Part shown: positions 19,152 to 28,162 of the stretch, one piece after another
Numbering within the stretch: the first letter of the stretch is position 1
Layout of the letters: each line of letters starts with the position of its first letter
From: Sphingopyxis jiangsuensis
GTDB taxonomy: Bacteria > Pseudomonadota > Alphaproteobacteria > Sphingomonadales > Sphingomonadaceae
DNA length: 64,000 nucleotides
Reading direction: 5' to 3'
Assembly (NCBI RefSeq): GCF_016734905.1
Contig: NZ_JAERPO010000003.1
Span: 221,038-285,037, forward strand
Program-made: the position numbers and the translations under genes
The notes under the pieces: generated by a model
What the model saw: only the letters and a program-made list of their open reading frames with translations
Databases searched by the model: none
Told to the model about the DNA's origin: nothing

Positions 19152-19627
19152 CACCACTCGTCCATCCATTTCATCAATTGCAGCGTCGCCCGCGCAACCT
19201 GCTTTTCGACGGCTGCGACCGTCATCCCCTCATCGCGCGCAATGTCGGCAAAGGGCCGGTTGTCGAGCCGCCGCGCCAGCAGGATACGCCGCGTGCGTTC
19301 GGGAAGGCGCTCGAGCCCTTCCGATGCGCGGACAAGCCGCACCCGCTCTTCGACAATCTGCGCCGGGTCGGGCATCGCGTCGGCAACGTCGCGCATTCCG
19401 TCCTGCGACGAAAAGGGCGAACGAAGGTTACGCCGCGCGCGGTCGATCGACAGGTTGATCGCTGCCTTCACAAGCAAGGCCTCGCGCGACTGCACATTGT
19501 GCGCGCTTTCATATTGTTCGAGCTTGATGAAAGCATCATGCACCAATTCATCGGCATCCTCGATTGGAACGCCGCGCCGCAGTACGGCACGCCTTGCTTT
19601 CGCCAACATGTCGACAAGGCTTGTCAT
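19151..19627 (-). CDS. ECF-type RNA polymerase sigma factor, FecI-like
   Basis: A 158-residue sigma-70 family factor with region 2 (DADELVHDAFIKLEQYE) and region 4 (LPERTRRILLARRLDN, AVEKQVARATLQL). It should direct transcription of the receptor operon when the receptor-FecR signal is on. ATG 19627 is chosen because GGGGA lies just upstream; the ATG at 19654 has no Shine-Dalgarno. It is the first gene of the sigma-FecR pair. The 13-base motif shared with the receptor promoter region is 38 bases upstream. Confidence 0.9.
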   Translation of the reverse strand: MTSLVDMLAKARRAVLRRGVPIEDADELVHDAFIKLEQYESAHNVQSREALLVKAAINLSIDRARRNLRSPFSSQDGMRDVADAMPDPAQIVEERVRLVRASEGLERLPERTRRILLARRLDNRPFADIARDEGMTVAAVEKQVARATLQLMKWMDEW

Positions 19628-19665
19628 GCGTCCCCGTGGTCCCCCCTCAGCCATTCAGACGAACG

Positions 19666-19678
19666 AGACGTCGAAAGC
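19666..19678 (-). promoter_or_regulatory. 13-base motif upstream of the ECF sigma gene
   Basis: Second copy of GCTTTCGACGTCT (minus strand), identical to the copy upstream of the STN receptor at 18089-18101. The flanking bases differ, so the conserved block is exactly 13 bases. If it is an ECF -10 element, the sigma gene is autoregulated. Confidence 0.4.
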
Positions 19679-19824
19679 CGACATGCCGCGATGCGATCCG
19701 ACCAATGGCGTCGCTTCCGTTATGCTCATTGGCGGAGAAAATCGCCGTCGCCAATATCCCTGATGATCTGCGCGCGAAGCAATCGGACTTGCGGTCGGCG
19801 CGTTTGGAGAGGAACGGCCGTCGC

Positions 19825-19849
19825 GGAACCCGCGCGGGGCTCGACCGTT
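19825..19849 (+). promoter_or_regulatory. EcfG-type general stress response promoter for hemerythrin gene
   Basis: GGAAC at 19825-19829, a 16-base spacer and CGTT at 19846-19849 match the alphaproteobacterial EcfG consensus GGAAC-N16/17-CGTT exactly. It points to the hemerythrin gene that starts 34 bases downstream, placing that gene in the PhyR-NepR-EcfG regulon. Confidence 0.75.
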
Positions 19850-19883
19850 TGCCTGAAGACCCCAGCGATCGATGGAGACCCGA

Positions 19884-20372
19884 ATGGCCGACACGAAAAT
19901 CTTCGCCCGCCTCAAGCAGGATCATGATCGTCATCGTGAGCTGCTCGAACGGATCGACGCCACCCACGGCGACAGCCCGGAGCGGGCAGCATTGTTCGAA
20001 AAATTTCGTGTCGAGGTGACGGCGCACGCGGCGTCGGAAGAAATGTCGCTCTATGCCGCGATGCTCGGCCGTTCGGACCTCCGCGACGAGGCGCAGCATA
20101 GCGTCGCCGAGCATAAGGAAATCGAGGATATGCTCACCGAGCTATACGAGATGGACTTCGGCTCGACCGGTTGGCTCACGCGCTTCCGCACCATGAAAGA
20201 CCGCTACCTCCACCATATCGACGAAGAGGAGGAGGACATGTTCCCCGAAGCCGAGGATGGCCTGTCCGAAGCCCAGAAAAAAGAGATCGCGGACATTTTC
20301 GCGAAAGAGAAGCCGAAGGAAAAGGCCAAGGCCGCAGCGGAGGAACCCTCGAGCGAACACGCGCGCGAATAG
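19884..20372 (+). CDS. Hemerythrin HHE-domain protein
   Basis: A 162-residue protein with a four-helix hemerythrin domain followed by a lysine/glutamate-rich tail. Candidate di-iron ligands are in KQDHDRHRELLERI, HAASEEMSLYAAM, VAEHKEIEDML and YLHHIDEEEEDMFP. Such proteins bind oxygen or help manage iron and oxidative stress. ATG 19884 is chosen over ATG 19872 because GGAG lies six bases upstream of it. The EcfG promoter upstream suggests induction in the general stress response, whose regulators are encoded 1.2 kb to the right. Confidence 0.88.
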   Translation: MADTKIFARLKQDHDRHRELLERIDATHGDSPERAALFEKFRVEVTAHAASEEMSLYAAMLGRSDLRDEAQHSVAEHKEIEDMLTELYEMDFGSTGWLTRFRTMKDRYLHHIDEEEEDMFPEAEDGLSEAQKKEIADIFAKEKPKEKAKAAAEEPSSEHARE

Positions 20373-20390
20373 CGCGGCGGCTCGACTTTC

Positions 20391-21543
<1,153 letters not shown>

Positions 21544-21714
21544 TCAGCTGAGCTTGCCGAGCAGGTCGAGCATCGACTGCGGAATGCTTTCCTCAACGGC
21601 AGAATCATAGGCGCGGCGCAACGCGACGTTGACGTCGTGCGCCTTTCTGGTGACCTTCCTGTCACCTGTCTTGCCGGTCCGCTTGTTCGCTGACGAACCG
21701 GATTCAGATGACAT
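21544..21714 (-). CDS. nepR: NepR anti-sigma factor of the general stress response
   Basis: A 56-residue protein. Residues 30-56 (VALRRAYDSAVEESIPQSML, then DLLGKLS) are the NepR signature: two amphipathic helices that hold the EcfG sigma factor until phosphorylated PhyR takes NepR away. The N-terminal 25 residues are basic and Ser/Lys-rich, as in other NepR proteins. It is divergent from phyR, the usual layout, and an EcfG-type promoter lies upstream. The usual cotranscribed ecfG gene is absent: nepR ends one base from the tgt stop. Confidence 0.9.
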   Translation of the reverse strand: MSSESGSSANKRTGKTGDRKVTRKAHDVNVALRRAYDSAVEESIPQSMLDLLGKLS

Positions 21715-21798
21715 ATTCGAAGCAACCGCTGGTCATGGTCCCCCGTGCTAACTGTGGATAAACCAAACTGCAATGGTGCGTTTGTTCCTTCCGCATGA

Positions 21799-21823
21799 AA
21801 CCAATTTGCGCTTAAATCGTTCC
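21799..21823 (-). promoter_or_regulatory. EcfG-type promoter for nepR
   Basis: On the minus strand GGAAC (21823-21819) is followed after 17 bases by GTTT (21801-21798), fitting GGAAC-N16/17-(c)GTT. A start about 75 bases upstream of nepR would result, giving the known feedback in which EcfG activates its own anti-sigma gene. A second GGAAC at 21788-21784 has an off spacing of 15. Confidence 0.65.
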
Positions 21824-21924
21824 CGACAGGAGAAATTTTGCCGGGCTGGCGCCGACTTTTCGACGCGACGCCCGGATTTGCGTGTGTTTTGGGGCAGGCT
21901 CTGGCCTGGATCAGGAGGTAATCT

Positions 21925-22719
21925 ATGTCATTGGGTCAGGCGATTGCGCCGCATCTTCCCTATCTGCGGCGCTATGGTCGTGCCATATCGGGAAGCCAGC
22001 AGCGCGGCGACGCGCTCGTGGCCCGCATTCTCGAAACGCTCGTCGCCGATCCGGGCGCGATCGACGAGGGCGCCGACCTGCGTATTCAGCTCTATCGCAT
22101 GGTTCACGATAATTTCGCCCTGATGGCGGAAGAGGCGAATGTTGCGGAGGCAGCCCCCGCCGACGATATGGCGATTGCCGATGCCCGGCTGCGCCGCATC
22201 CCGTCGCTCGCGCGCCAGGCGCTGCTGCTCACGGCAGTCGAGGGGTTCGATGCCGAGGACACCGGCCGCATCATCGGCCGCGACGCCGACGCCGTGCAGC
22301 GCTTGATCGCCGAAGCAACCGAAGAGATCGAACGCCAGACGCGCGCGCGCATCCTGATCATCGAGGATGAGCCGATCATCGCAATGGACATCGAAATGAT
22401 CGTCCGCGAACTCGGGCACGAGGTTGTCGCCGTGGCGACCACCCACACCGAAGCGGTCGCCGAAGCGCAGAAGCACAAGCCAGGCCTCGTCCTCGCCGAC
22501 ATCCAGCTCGCCGACAACAGTTCGGGGATCGAGGCGGTGCAGGAAATCCTCTCCGACGTGAAACTGCCGGTCATCTTCATCACCGCCTTCCCCGAGCGGC
22601 TGCTCACCGGCGACCGGCCCGAACCGGCCTTCCTGCTCACCAAGCCCTATCAGCCCGCAACGCTGCGCGCCGCGATCGCGCAGGTGTTGTTCTTCGACGA
22701 GAGCACGGTTCCGGCCTGA
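21925..22719 (+). CDS. phyR: PhyR general stress response anti-anti-sigma regulator
   Basis: A 264-residue PhyR: an N-terminal sigma-like domain (about 1-138) that mimics EcfG, then a receiver domain. The receiver shows the acidic pair Glu147-Asp148, phosphoacceptor Asp192 in VLADIQLADNS, the characteristic FITAFPERLLTG, and Lys240 in LTKPY. When phosphorylated it sequesters NepR and frees EcfG. ATG 21925 has a near-perfect AGGAGG at 21913-21918. It is divergent from nepR. No PhyK/Pak-type HRxxN kinase is adjacent. Confidence 0.97.
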   Translation: MSLGQAIAPHLPYLRRYGRAISGSQQRGDALVARILETLVADPGAIDEGADLRIQLYRMVHDNFALMAEEANVAEAAPADDMAIADARLRRIPSLARQALLLTAVEGFDAEDTGRIIGRDADAVQRLIAEATEEIERQTRARILIIEDEPIIAMDIEMIVRELGHEVVAVATTHTEAVAEAQKHKPGLVLADIQLADNSSGIEAVQEILSDVKLPVIFITAFPERLLTGDRPEPAFLLTKPYQPATLRAAIAQVLFFDESTVPA

Positions 22720-22730
22720 TATTTCCTTCG

Positions 22731-22830
22731 CCATTGCGAGCGCGGCGAGGCAATCCGGAATGGATAAACCATCCTGGGTCGCTTTGCTGCGCCCGCAGCG
22801 AGCAGCTTTGGGTTGCGGCCTTGGGCCGGG
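22731..22830. repeat. Interspersed repeat-like segment between phyR and glnE
   Basis: The 130-base gap begins CCATTGCGAGCG, GCGAGGCAATCC, then after about 35 bases GGGTCGCTTTGCTGCGC. This wording (cattgcgagcg ... gcaatcc) resembles a dispersed non-coding repeat common in sphingomonad intergenic DNA. Only one partial copy is in the window, so assignment rests on recollection of that family. Confidence 0.35.
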
Positions 22831-22849
22831 CGCGCGATAGCGGCCTGCG

Positions 22850-25555
22850 ATGACGTCCCAACGCCAATCGGCGCTCGACCGCCTGACCGCCAACGCGCCC
22901 TTCCTCGCGCGGCTTGCCGAGCTCAATCCCGGCGATGTGACGCGCTTTCTGGCCGACGGCACCGACGCGGCGCTCGCGCAGATCGATTCTCCGGCAGTCG
23001 ACGACAATATCATGGCGGCGCTGCGCTACTGGCGCGGGCAGGTTGCGCTGCTACTTGCGCTCGGCGACCTGTCGGGCGAGCATGATGTCGCGGCAACGAC
23101 GCGTCACCTGTCGGACTTTGCCGATGCTGCGTGCGACGCCGCGCTTGCTGCGGCCTTTGCCGAGCGCGTGCCGGACGAGGAGCCGCGCGGGCTGTCGGTA
23201 ATCGCGCTCGGCAAACTCGGCAGCCACGAGCTCAATTACTCGTCCGACATCGACCCCATCCTGATCTTCGACCCCGAAACGCTGCCGCGCCGCGCGCGCG
23301 ACGATCCCGACGAGGCTGCCGTACGGATCGCACGGCGGATGGTCGAAATTTTGTCGGCGCGCACCGCCGACGGGCATGTGCTGCGCGTCGACCTGCGCCT
23401 TCGCCCGCACCCCGAAGTGACGCCGATCGTGCTGCCGGTGAACGCCGCGATCTCCTATTATGAATCGCAGGCGCTCGCGTGGGAGCAGGCGGCATTTATT
23501 CGCTCGCGCGCGTCGGCGGGCGACCGCGCGCTCGGGCAACATTTCCTTGGCGCAATCCAGCCCTTCATCTGGCGCCGCAGCCTCGATTTCCGTCAGCTCA
23601 AGGAAATCGGCGCGATGAGCGACCGCATTCGCGACCATTTCTCGCAAGGACAGGCGCTTGGCCCCGGCTATGACCTCAAGCGCGGGCGTGGCGGGATTCG
23701 CGAGATCGAATTTTTCGCGCAGGTCCACCAGCTCATCTACGGCGGACGCGAGCCAGCACTGCGCGCGCCCGCGACGGTCGACGCGCTTGCCGCGCTCGCT
23801 TCGGCGGGGCGGATCGACAGCGATGTCGCTGCACGCCTCGCGGACCATTATGCGCTGCTGCGGCGGATCGAGCATCGGCTGCAGATGGTCGAGGATCAGC
23901 AAACGCACAGCCTGCCGGTTCAAACCGCCGCGCTCGACGGCGTCGCGCGGCTCGACGGGCTGGCCGACGGCGCCGCGCTGCTTGCGCTGCTCGAGCCGGT
24001 GGTTGCCGACGTCGGCTCCTGTTACGACCGCCTCGTCGCCGAACGCGCGGCGCCGAGTGGCGCTTTGCCGCGCGACGAGGGCGAACTGGCGCCGCAACTC
24101 GCGGCGGCAGGCTTCGATCCGCCCGCCGCCGCGCTCCGCACGATCGCCGAATGGCGCGGTGGCAAGCTGCGCGCGCTGCGAAGCAGCGCCGCGGTCGAGG
24201 CGCTGGAAACCGTGCTTCCAGAGCTGGTGCGTGCGTTGGGGGCGGCACCCGACCCCGACGCCGCACTCACGCGCTTCGACAAGCTCGTCGCGGGACTGCC
24301 GAGCGCGGTCAATTTCTTTCATCTTCTCGCCGCCAACCCCGCGCTTGCGCGGATCGCGACGCGCATCCTGTCGCTTGCGCCGACGCTGGCCGACGCGCTC
24401 GCGGTGCGCGTCGATCTGATCGAGGGGCTCATCGACGCGCATGCTTTCGATGCTCCCGCGACGCGCGACGCGCTCTTCGTCGAATGGGCGCCGGGGCTCG
24501 CGGGTCTCGATTACGAACAATTGCTCGACCGCGTGCGCGACCGCGTGGGCGAGCGGCGTTTCGCCTATGGTGTCCAGCTCATCGCCGGGTCGACCGATCC
24601 GCTCGATGTCGCGCGCGGCTATGCCGATCTTGCAGAGGCGGCCCTGCAGTTGCTCGCCGATGCGACGGTCGCCGAATTTCGTGCGGCGCACGGCGTCGTG
24701 CCGGACAGCGAATTGGTGATCCTCGCGCTTGGACGGCTCGGCGGGTGCGCGCTTACCCATGCGTCCGATCTCGACCTGATCTACCTCTTCACCGGCGACC
24801 ATCTCGCCGATTCGGACGGCGCGCGCCCGCTCGGTGCGTCCACTTATTACAACCGTCTCGCGCAGCGCGTGACCGCGGCACTCTCGGTCCCGACGGCAGC
24901 GGGCAAGCTCTATGACGTCGACACGCGGCTGCGCCCGCAGGGCGCGCAGGGGCCGCTCGTCGTGACGCTCGACAGCTTCGAACGCTATCAGCGCGAGGAA
25001 GCCTGGACGTGGGAACATATGGCGCTGCTCCGCGCGCGGCCGGTTTACGGGTCGGACGAAGCACGCACAGAGGTCGAGCGCATCATTCGCGAGGTGCTGG
25101 CCAGGCCCCGCGACCCCAATTCGGTCGGGCGCGACGCTGCGGAGATGCGGGCGAAGATGGCCGCGCACAAGCCGCCCAAAGGACCGCTCGACGTAAAGGG
25201 CGGACCCGGCGGGCTCGTCGACCTCGAATTCGCGATGCAATTTGTCCAGCTGACGCGCGGGCAGGGGCATGACCCGCATCTCGGCACCGCGCTCACCGTG
25301 CTGGTCGAGGCCGGCCTTGCCCCACGCACGATCCCGCAAGCGCACAACCTCCTCACGCGGATGCTCGTCATGCTGCGCCTGACCGCGCCCGACGGTGAAC
25401 CTGCAACCGCCGCCGCGCGCCGCCTTGTCGCGGAAGCGTGCGGACAGTCCGACTGGACCCAATTGCTTGCCGCGCACGATGCGGCGCGGCAGGAGGTCGG
25501 CAATTGGTGGGCGTCGATTCGCCCCGACGATATGGAAAAGGAGCGCGAGAAATGA
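22850..25555 (+). CDS. glnE: Glutamine synthetase adenylyltransferase/deadenylylase
   Basis: A 901-residue bifunctional enzyme that adenylylates and deadenylylates glutamine synthetase in response to nitrogen status through PII. Two nucleotidyltransferase modules are visible: GKLGSHELNYSSDID at 121-135 (deadenylylase) and GRLGGCALTHASDLD at about 627-641 (adenylylase), each with a following aspartate-containing strand (VDLRLRPHPE; VDTRLRPQGAQG). The fold matches E. coli GlnE, slightly shorter. ATG 22850 lacks a clear Shine-Dalgarno. The stop overlaps the bcp start by 4 bases (ATGA). Confidence 0.96.
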   Translation: MTSQRQSALDRLTANAPFLARLAELNPGDVTRFLADGTDAALAQIDSPAVDDNIMAALRYWRGQVALLLALGDLSGEHDVAATTRHLSDFADAACDAALAAAFAERVPDEEPRGLSVIALGKLGSHELNYSSDIDPILIFDPETLPRRARDDPDEAAVRIARRMVEILSARTADGHVLRVDLRLRPHPEVTPIVLPVNAAISYYESQALAWEQAAFIRSRASAGDRALGQHFLGAIQPFIWRRSLDFRQLKEIGAMSDRIRDHFSQGQALGPGYDLKRGRGGIREIEFFAQVHQLIYGGREPALRAPATVDALAALASAGRIDSDVAARLADHYALLRRIEHRLQMVEDQQTHSLPVQTAALDGVARLDGLADGAALLALLEPVVADVGSCYDRLVAERAAPSGALPRDEGELAPQLAAAGFDPPAAALRTIAEWRGGKLRALRSSAAVEALETVLPELVRALGAAPDPDAALTRFDKLVAGLPSAVNFFHLLAANPALARIATRILSLAPTLADALAVRVDLIEGLIDAHAFDAPATRDALFVEWAPGLAGLDYEQLLDRVRDRVGERRFAYGVQLIAGSTDPLDVARGYADLAEAALQLLADATVAEFRAAHGVVPDSELVILALGRLGGCALTHASDLDLIYLFTGDHLADSDGARPLGASTYYNRLAQRVTAALSVPTAAGKLYDVDTRLRPQGAQGPLVVTLDSFERYQREEAWTWEHMALLRARPVYGSDEARTEVERIIREVLARPRDPNSVGRDAAEMRAKMAAHKPPKGPLDVKGGPGGLVDLEFAMQFVQLTRGQGHDPHLGTALTVLVEAGLAPRTIPQAHNLLTRMLVMLRLTAPDGEPATAAARRLVAEACGQSDWTQLLAAHDAARQEVGNWWASIRPDDMEKEREK

Positions 25556-26019
25556 GCGGATTGACCATCGGAGACGCGATTCCGGCCGTCAAGCTGGCCG
25601 ACGCCGACGGCGCGATGATCGACCTCGCCGCGATGAAGGGGGCGCCGCTGATCGTTTATTTCTATCCCAAGGCCGATACGCCGGGCTGCACGACCGAGGC
25701 GCAGGACTTCACGCGGCTCGCGCCCGACTTCGCACATTTGGGCGCGCAGGTGCTCGCCGTATCGCGCGACGCGCCGGCAAAGCTCTGCAAGTTTCGCGAC
25801 AAATATGGCCTCACTGTGCGGCTCGCCTCCGACGAGGATGGTGCCGTGTGCGAAGCTTTTGGAACCTGGGTGGAGAAGAAGAATTACGGGCGCACCTATA
25901 TGGGCATCGAACGCTCGACCTTCCTCTTCGACCGCGATGGCAAGCTCGCGAAAGAGTGGCGCAAGGTCCGCGTGAAGGGCCATGCCGATGCGGTGCTGGA
26001 GGCGGCGAAGGCGCTTTGA
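25552..26019 (+). CDS. bcp: Thioredoxin-dependent thiol peroxidase, Bcp/PrxQ family
   Basis: A 155-residue peroxiredoxin. The peroxidatic cysteine is Cys46 in YPKADTPGCTTEAQDF. In E. coli Bcp the resolving cysteine lies five residues later; that position here is Gln51, so it is missing. Cys79 (in AKLCKFRDKYG) is close to the resolving cysteine of the PrxQ branch that uses helix alpha-3 and may replace it; Cys100 is another option. The enzyme reduces peroxides with thioredoxin. Start overlaps the glnE stop (ATGA), indicating coupling. Confidence 0.92.
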   Translation: MSGLTIGDAIPAVKLADADGAMIDLAAMKGAPLIVYFYPKADTPGCTTEAQDFTRLAPDFAHLGAQVLAVSRDAPAKLCKFRDKYGLTVRLASDEDGAVCEAFGTWVEKKNYGRTYMGIERSTFLFDRDGKLAKEWRKVRVKGHADAVLEAAKAL

Positions 26020-26084
26020 CCGAGCATGCCCATTCGCCTGCCATTCCGTTCGCGCGACGCGAACCGTTTGGGGAAAGAGGCGGG

Positions 26085-26882
26085 ATGCCGGTGACCACCC
26101 TTAGCGAAGCCGCGCGCGCGGTCCTGCTGACGGCGGACCCGCACGACAAGCGCCGTGCGGCGCGCGCATTTGCGCGGGCATGGCGGCAGGGCGCGCTTGC
26201 GCACCGCTGCGACGTCGTGATGCCCGATCAGCCCGCCTGGCCCGACCGGCCCGAGTTGCTTTCGCCTGCACACATGCCGCGGCGGCGCAAGGGCGGGTCC
26301 GAGCGCGGCCGGATCGCGATGCTCCACGCGCTCGCGCATATCGAATTTGTCGCGATCGATCTCGCCGTCGATCTCGTCGGTCGCTTCGGCGGCGAATTTC
26401 CGCGCGGCTTCGTCGACGACTGGATCGGCGTCGCGGCCGACGAAGCGATGCATTTTGCGCTGCTCGACCGCCGGTTGCGCGCGCTCGGCAGCCATTATGG
26501 CGCGCTTCCTGCGCATGCAGGACTGTGGGAAGCCGCCGCCGCGACGGCCGATGACGCGCTCGCGCGGCTCGCGATCGTGCCGATGGTGCTCGAAGCGCGC
26601 GGGCTGGACGTCACGCCGGCGATGATCGAGCGCTTTCGCGGCGTCGGCGACGCGGCGTCGGCGAAAATTTTTGAACGAATCTATAGGGATGAGGTGCGTC
26701 ACGTGAGCGCGGGGACGCGCTGGTTCGGCTGGATGTGCGACGAACGGGGATTCAACGCCGTTGAAACGTGGCAAAGCCTCGTAAAATCGCGGTTTCGCGG
26801 GCAACTGAAGCCGCCGTTCAACGACTCAGCGCGTCACAACGCCGGTTTAACGCAAGAATACTACGCTGTTATTGCTTCATAA
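26085..26882 (+). CDS. Ferritin-like DUF455 protein
   Basis: A 265-residue helical protein of the DUF455 family. Repeated carboxylate/histidine motifs (LAHIEFVAIDLAVDL, AADEAMHFALLDRRL, YRDEVRHVSAG) look like a di-iron site, and MVLEARGLDVTPAMIERF is the family signature. The reaction is unknown. ATG 26085 has GAGG close upstream. A TTG at 26016 overlapping the bcp stop is in frame and would add 23 residues, so the start is uncertain. It probably belongs to the glnE-bcp transcript. Confidence 0.82.
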   Translation: MPVTTLSEAARAVLLTADPHDKRRAARAFARAWRQGALAHRCDVVMPDQPAWPDRPELLSPAHMPRRRKGGSERGRIAMLHALAHIEFVAIDLAVDLVGRFGGEFPRGFVDDWIGVAADEAMHFALLDRRLRALGSHYGALPAHAGLWEAAAATADDALARLAIVPMVLEARGLDVTPAMIERFRGVGDAASAKIFERIYRDEVRHVSAGTRWFGWMCDERGFNAVETWQSLVKSRFRGQLKPPFNDSARHNAGLTQEYYAVIAS

Positions 26883-26947
26883 GGATTGGCACAGCACACA
26901 GGCTCTCGCGGGGGATGAGCAATCATCCAAGGCAAGAAAAACCAGCG

Positions 26948-26971
26948 CCAAGGCCCTTTTCGGGACCTTGG
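26948..26971 (+). repeat. Short inverted repeat upstream of the M23 peptidase
   Basis: CCAAGG at 26948-26953 pairs with CCTTGG at 26966-26971 around an inner CCC/GGG pairing. It lies in the 115-base gap before the M23 gene. There is no U-tract after it, so terminator, attenuator or chance are all possible. Confidence 0.3.
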
Positions 26972-26997
26972 TGACTAGGACAACGCGGGGTCGTTAC

Positions 26998-27702
26998 GTG
27001 ATAAACACTCTTCTGATGCAGAAGTTGCAACAAGGTGCGTTTCTCTGTGCCGCCGCCCTTTTCTGGGCCGCCACGCCAGCAGCGATCGCTGCAGAGAATA
27101 GCGCCAATGCCGGGGTCGTCGTTCCCGACGAACCCGATGATGACGAATTTACCGCCGGCGTTCCGTCGGCCAGCGAAGACAGCGAAGCGCGCGCGGTGTT
27201 CCAGGCGTGGAAACGCCTCGATACCGGCCTTGCCGCAAGCATTGGTGTTTCGGTGCCGTCGCGCCGCCCGATCGAGCAAATGTCGCTGTCATCCTCCTAC
27301 GGAATGCGTGTCCATCCGATCACGGGCAGGGTCGCGCGCCACAATGGCATCGACATCCCGGCGCCGCACGGCACGCCGATCTATGCCACCGCCGACGGCA
27401 TTGTCGGCCGCGCGCAGCGCCTTGGCGGCTACGGCAATTATGTCGAAATCGAACATGGCAATGCGATCCAGACGCGCTACGGCCATATGTCGTCGTACAT
27501 CGTGAAGTCCGGTCAGCAGGTCAAGAAGGGCGAAATTATCGGCTATGTCGGTTCGACCGGCCGCTCGACTGGCAATCATCTCCATTATGAAGTCCGCATC
27601 GAGGGCGCACCGGTCAATCCGATGCCCTTCGTCCGGTCGGACCAGATGGCAATCGCCGCGCTGACGGGGGACAACAGCGCAATGGGCGGTCCCGAGGAAT
27701 AA
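26998..27702 (+). CDS. M23 family metallopeptidase, LytM-type
   Basis: A 234-residue exported peptidase with a signal peptide (cleavage near AAIAAEN), an acidic linker and a LytM domain. MSLSSSYGMRVHPITG, RHNGIDIPAPHGTPI and GNHLHYEV carry the zinc ligands (His and Asp, then HLH). It should cut peptidoglycan cross-links or, if inactive on murein, control an amidase. The start is uncertain: GTG 26998 has GGGG seven bases upstream, while ATG 27016 starts nearer the hydrophobic core but has no Shine-Dalgarno. A strong terminator follows. Confidence 0.88.
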   Translation: MINTLLMQKLQQGAFLCAAALFWAATPAAIAAENSANAGVVVPDEPDDDEFTAGVPSASEDSEARAVFQAWKRLDTGLAASIGVSVPSRRPIEQMSLSSSYGMRVHPITGRVARHNGIDIPAPHGTPIYATADGIVGRAQRLGGYGNYVEIEHGNAIQTRYGHMSSYIVKSGQQVKKGEIIGYVGSTGRSTGNHLHYEVRIEGAPVNPMPFVRSDQMAIAALTGDNSAMGGPEE

Positions 27703-27727
27703 GCTCTTTAGGGTCGGAGAGGAGCGA

Positions 27728-27760
27728 GGGCGCCCAACGGCAATGCCGGGGCGCCCTTTT
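27728..27760 (+). terminator. Intrinsic terminator after the M23 gene
   Basis: GGGCGCC at 27728-27734 pairs with GGCGCCC at 27750-27756, with an inner CGGC-AAT-GCCG stem, followed directly by TTTT and another short T-run. Confidence 0.8.
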
Positions 27761-27790
27761 CATTTGGCGCAGGCGCCTTATCTTGCAGTC

Positions 27791-28123
27791 ATGAGCACCG
27801 ACATCAGCCTTTCCTCCGCTGCCGCAGCGCGCGTCCGCTGGATTGCCGAGCGGCAAGGCGCCGCCGAGCCTGCGCTGCGCCTCGCCGTCGATGGCGGCGG
27901 CTGTTCGGGCTTTACCTATCGTTTCGGCCTCGCCGACAGCATCGACGCCGACGATCTGGTGACCGAGACCGATGGCGTCAAACTTGTGGTCGATTCGGTC
28001 AGCATCGACCTCGTGCGCGGCTGCATCGTCGATTTCGTCGACTCGCTCGGCGGCTCGTCGTTCAAGGTCGAAAATCCCAACGCCGCCGCGGGTTGCGGTT
28101 GCGGGTCGAGTTTCTCCATCTGA
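27791..28123 (+). CDS. IscA/ErpA-type iron-sulfur assembly protein
   Basis: A 110-residue A-type carrier that delivers Fe-S clusters to apo-enzymes. The three cluster ligands are Cys38 (GGGCSGFTY) and Cys102/Cys104 (GCGCGSSF). Family text LRLAVDGGGCSGF is typical. ATG 27791 was chosen because homologues start just before the first helix. Whether it is ErpA, IscA or SufA cannot be told; no isc or suf genes are nearby. Confidence 0.9.
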   Translation: MSTDISLSSAAAARVRWIAERQGAAEPALRLAVDGGGCSGFTYRFGLADSIDADDLVTETDGVKLVVDSVSIDLVRGCIVDFVDSLGGSSFKVENPNAAAGCGCGSSFSI

Positions 28124-28162
28124 CGCCTTTCGAAGCGCGCCGCATCCTGCCATAGCGGGCAC

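Noticed and set aside
21766..21788. A second GGAAC upstream of nepR as an EcfG promoter
   Set aside because: Its spacer to GTT is 15 bases, outside the 16-17 range; the copy at 21819-21823 fits better.
23051..25477. An 808-codon antisense frame over glnE
   Set aside because: Shadow of GlnE, whose two nucleotidyltransferase motifs are intact on the plus strand.
26872..26998. A longer M23 peptidase starting from TTG 26872
   Set aside because: It would overlap the DUF455 stop and place about 40 unrelated residues before a normal signal peptide.
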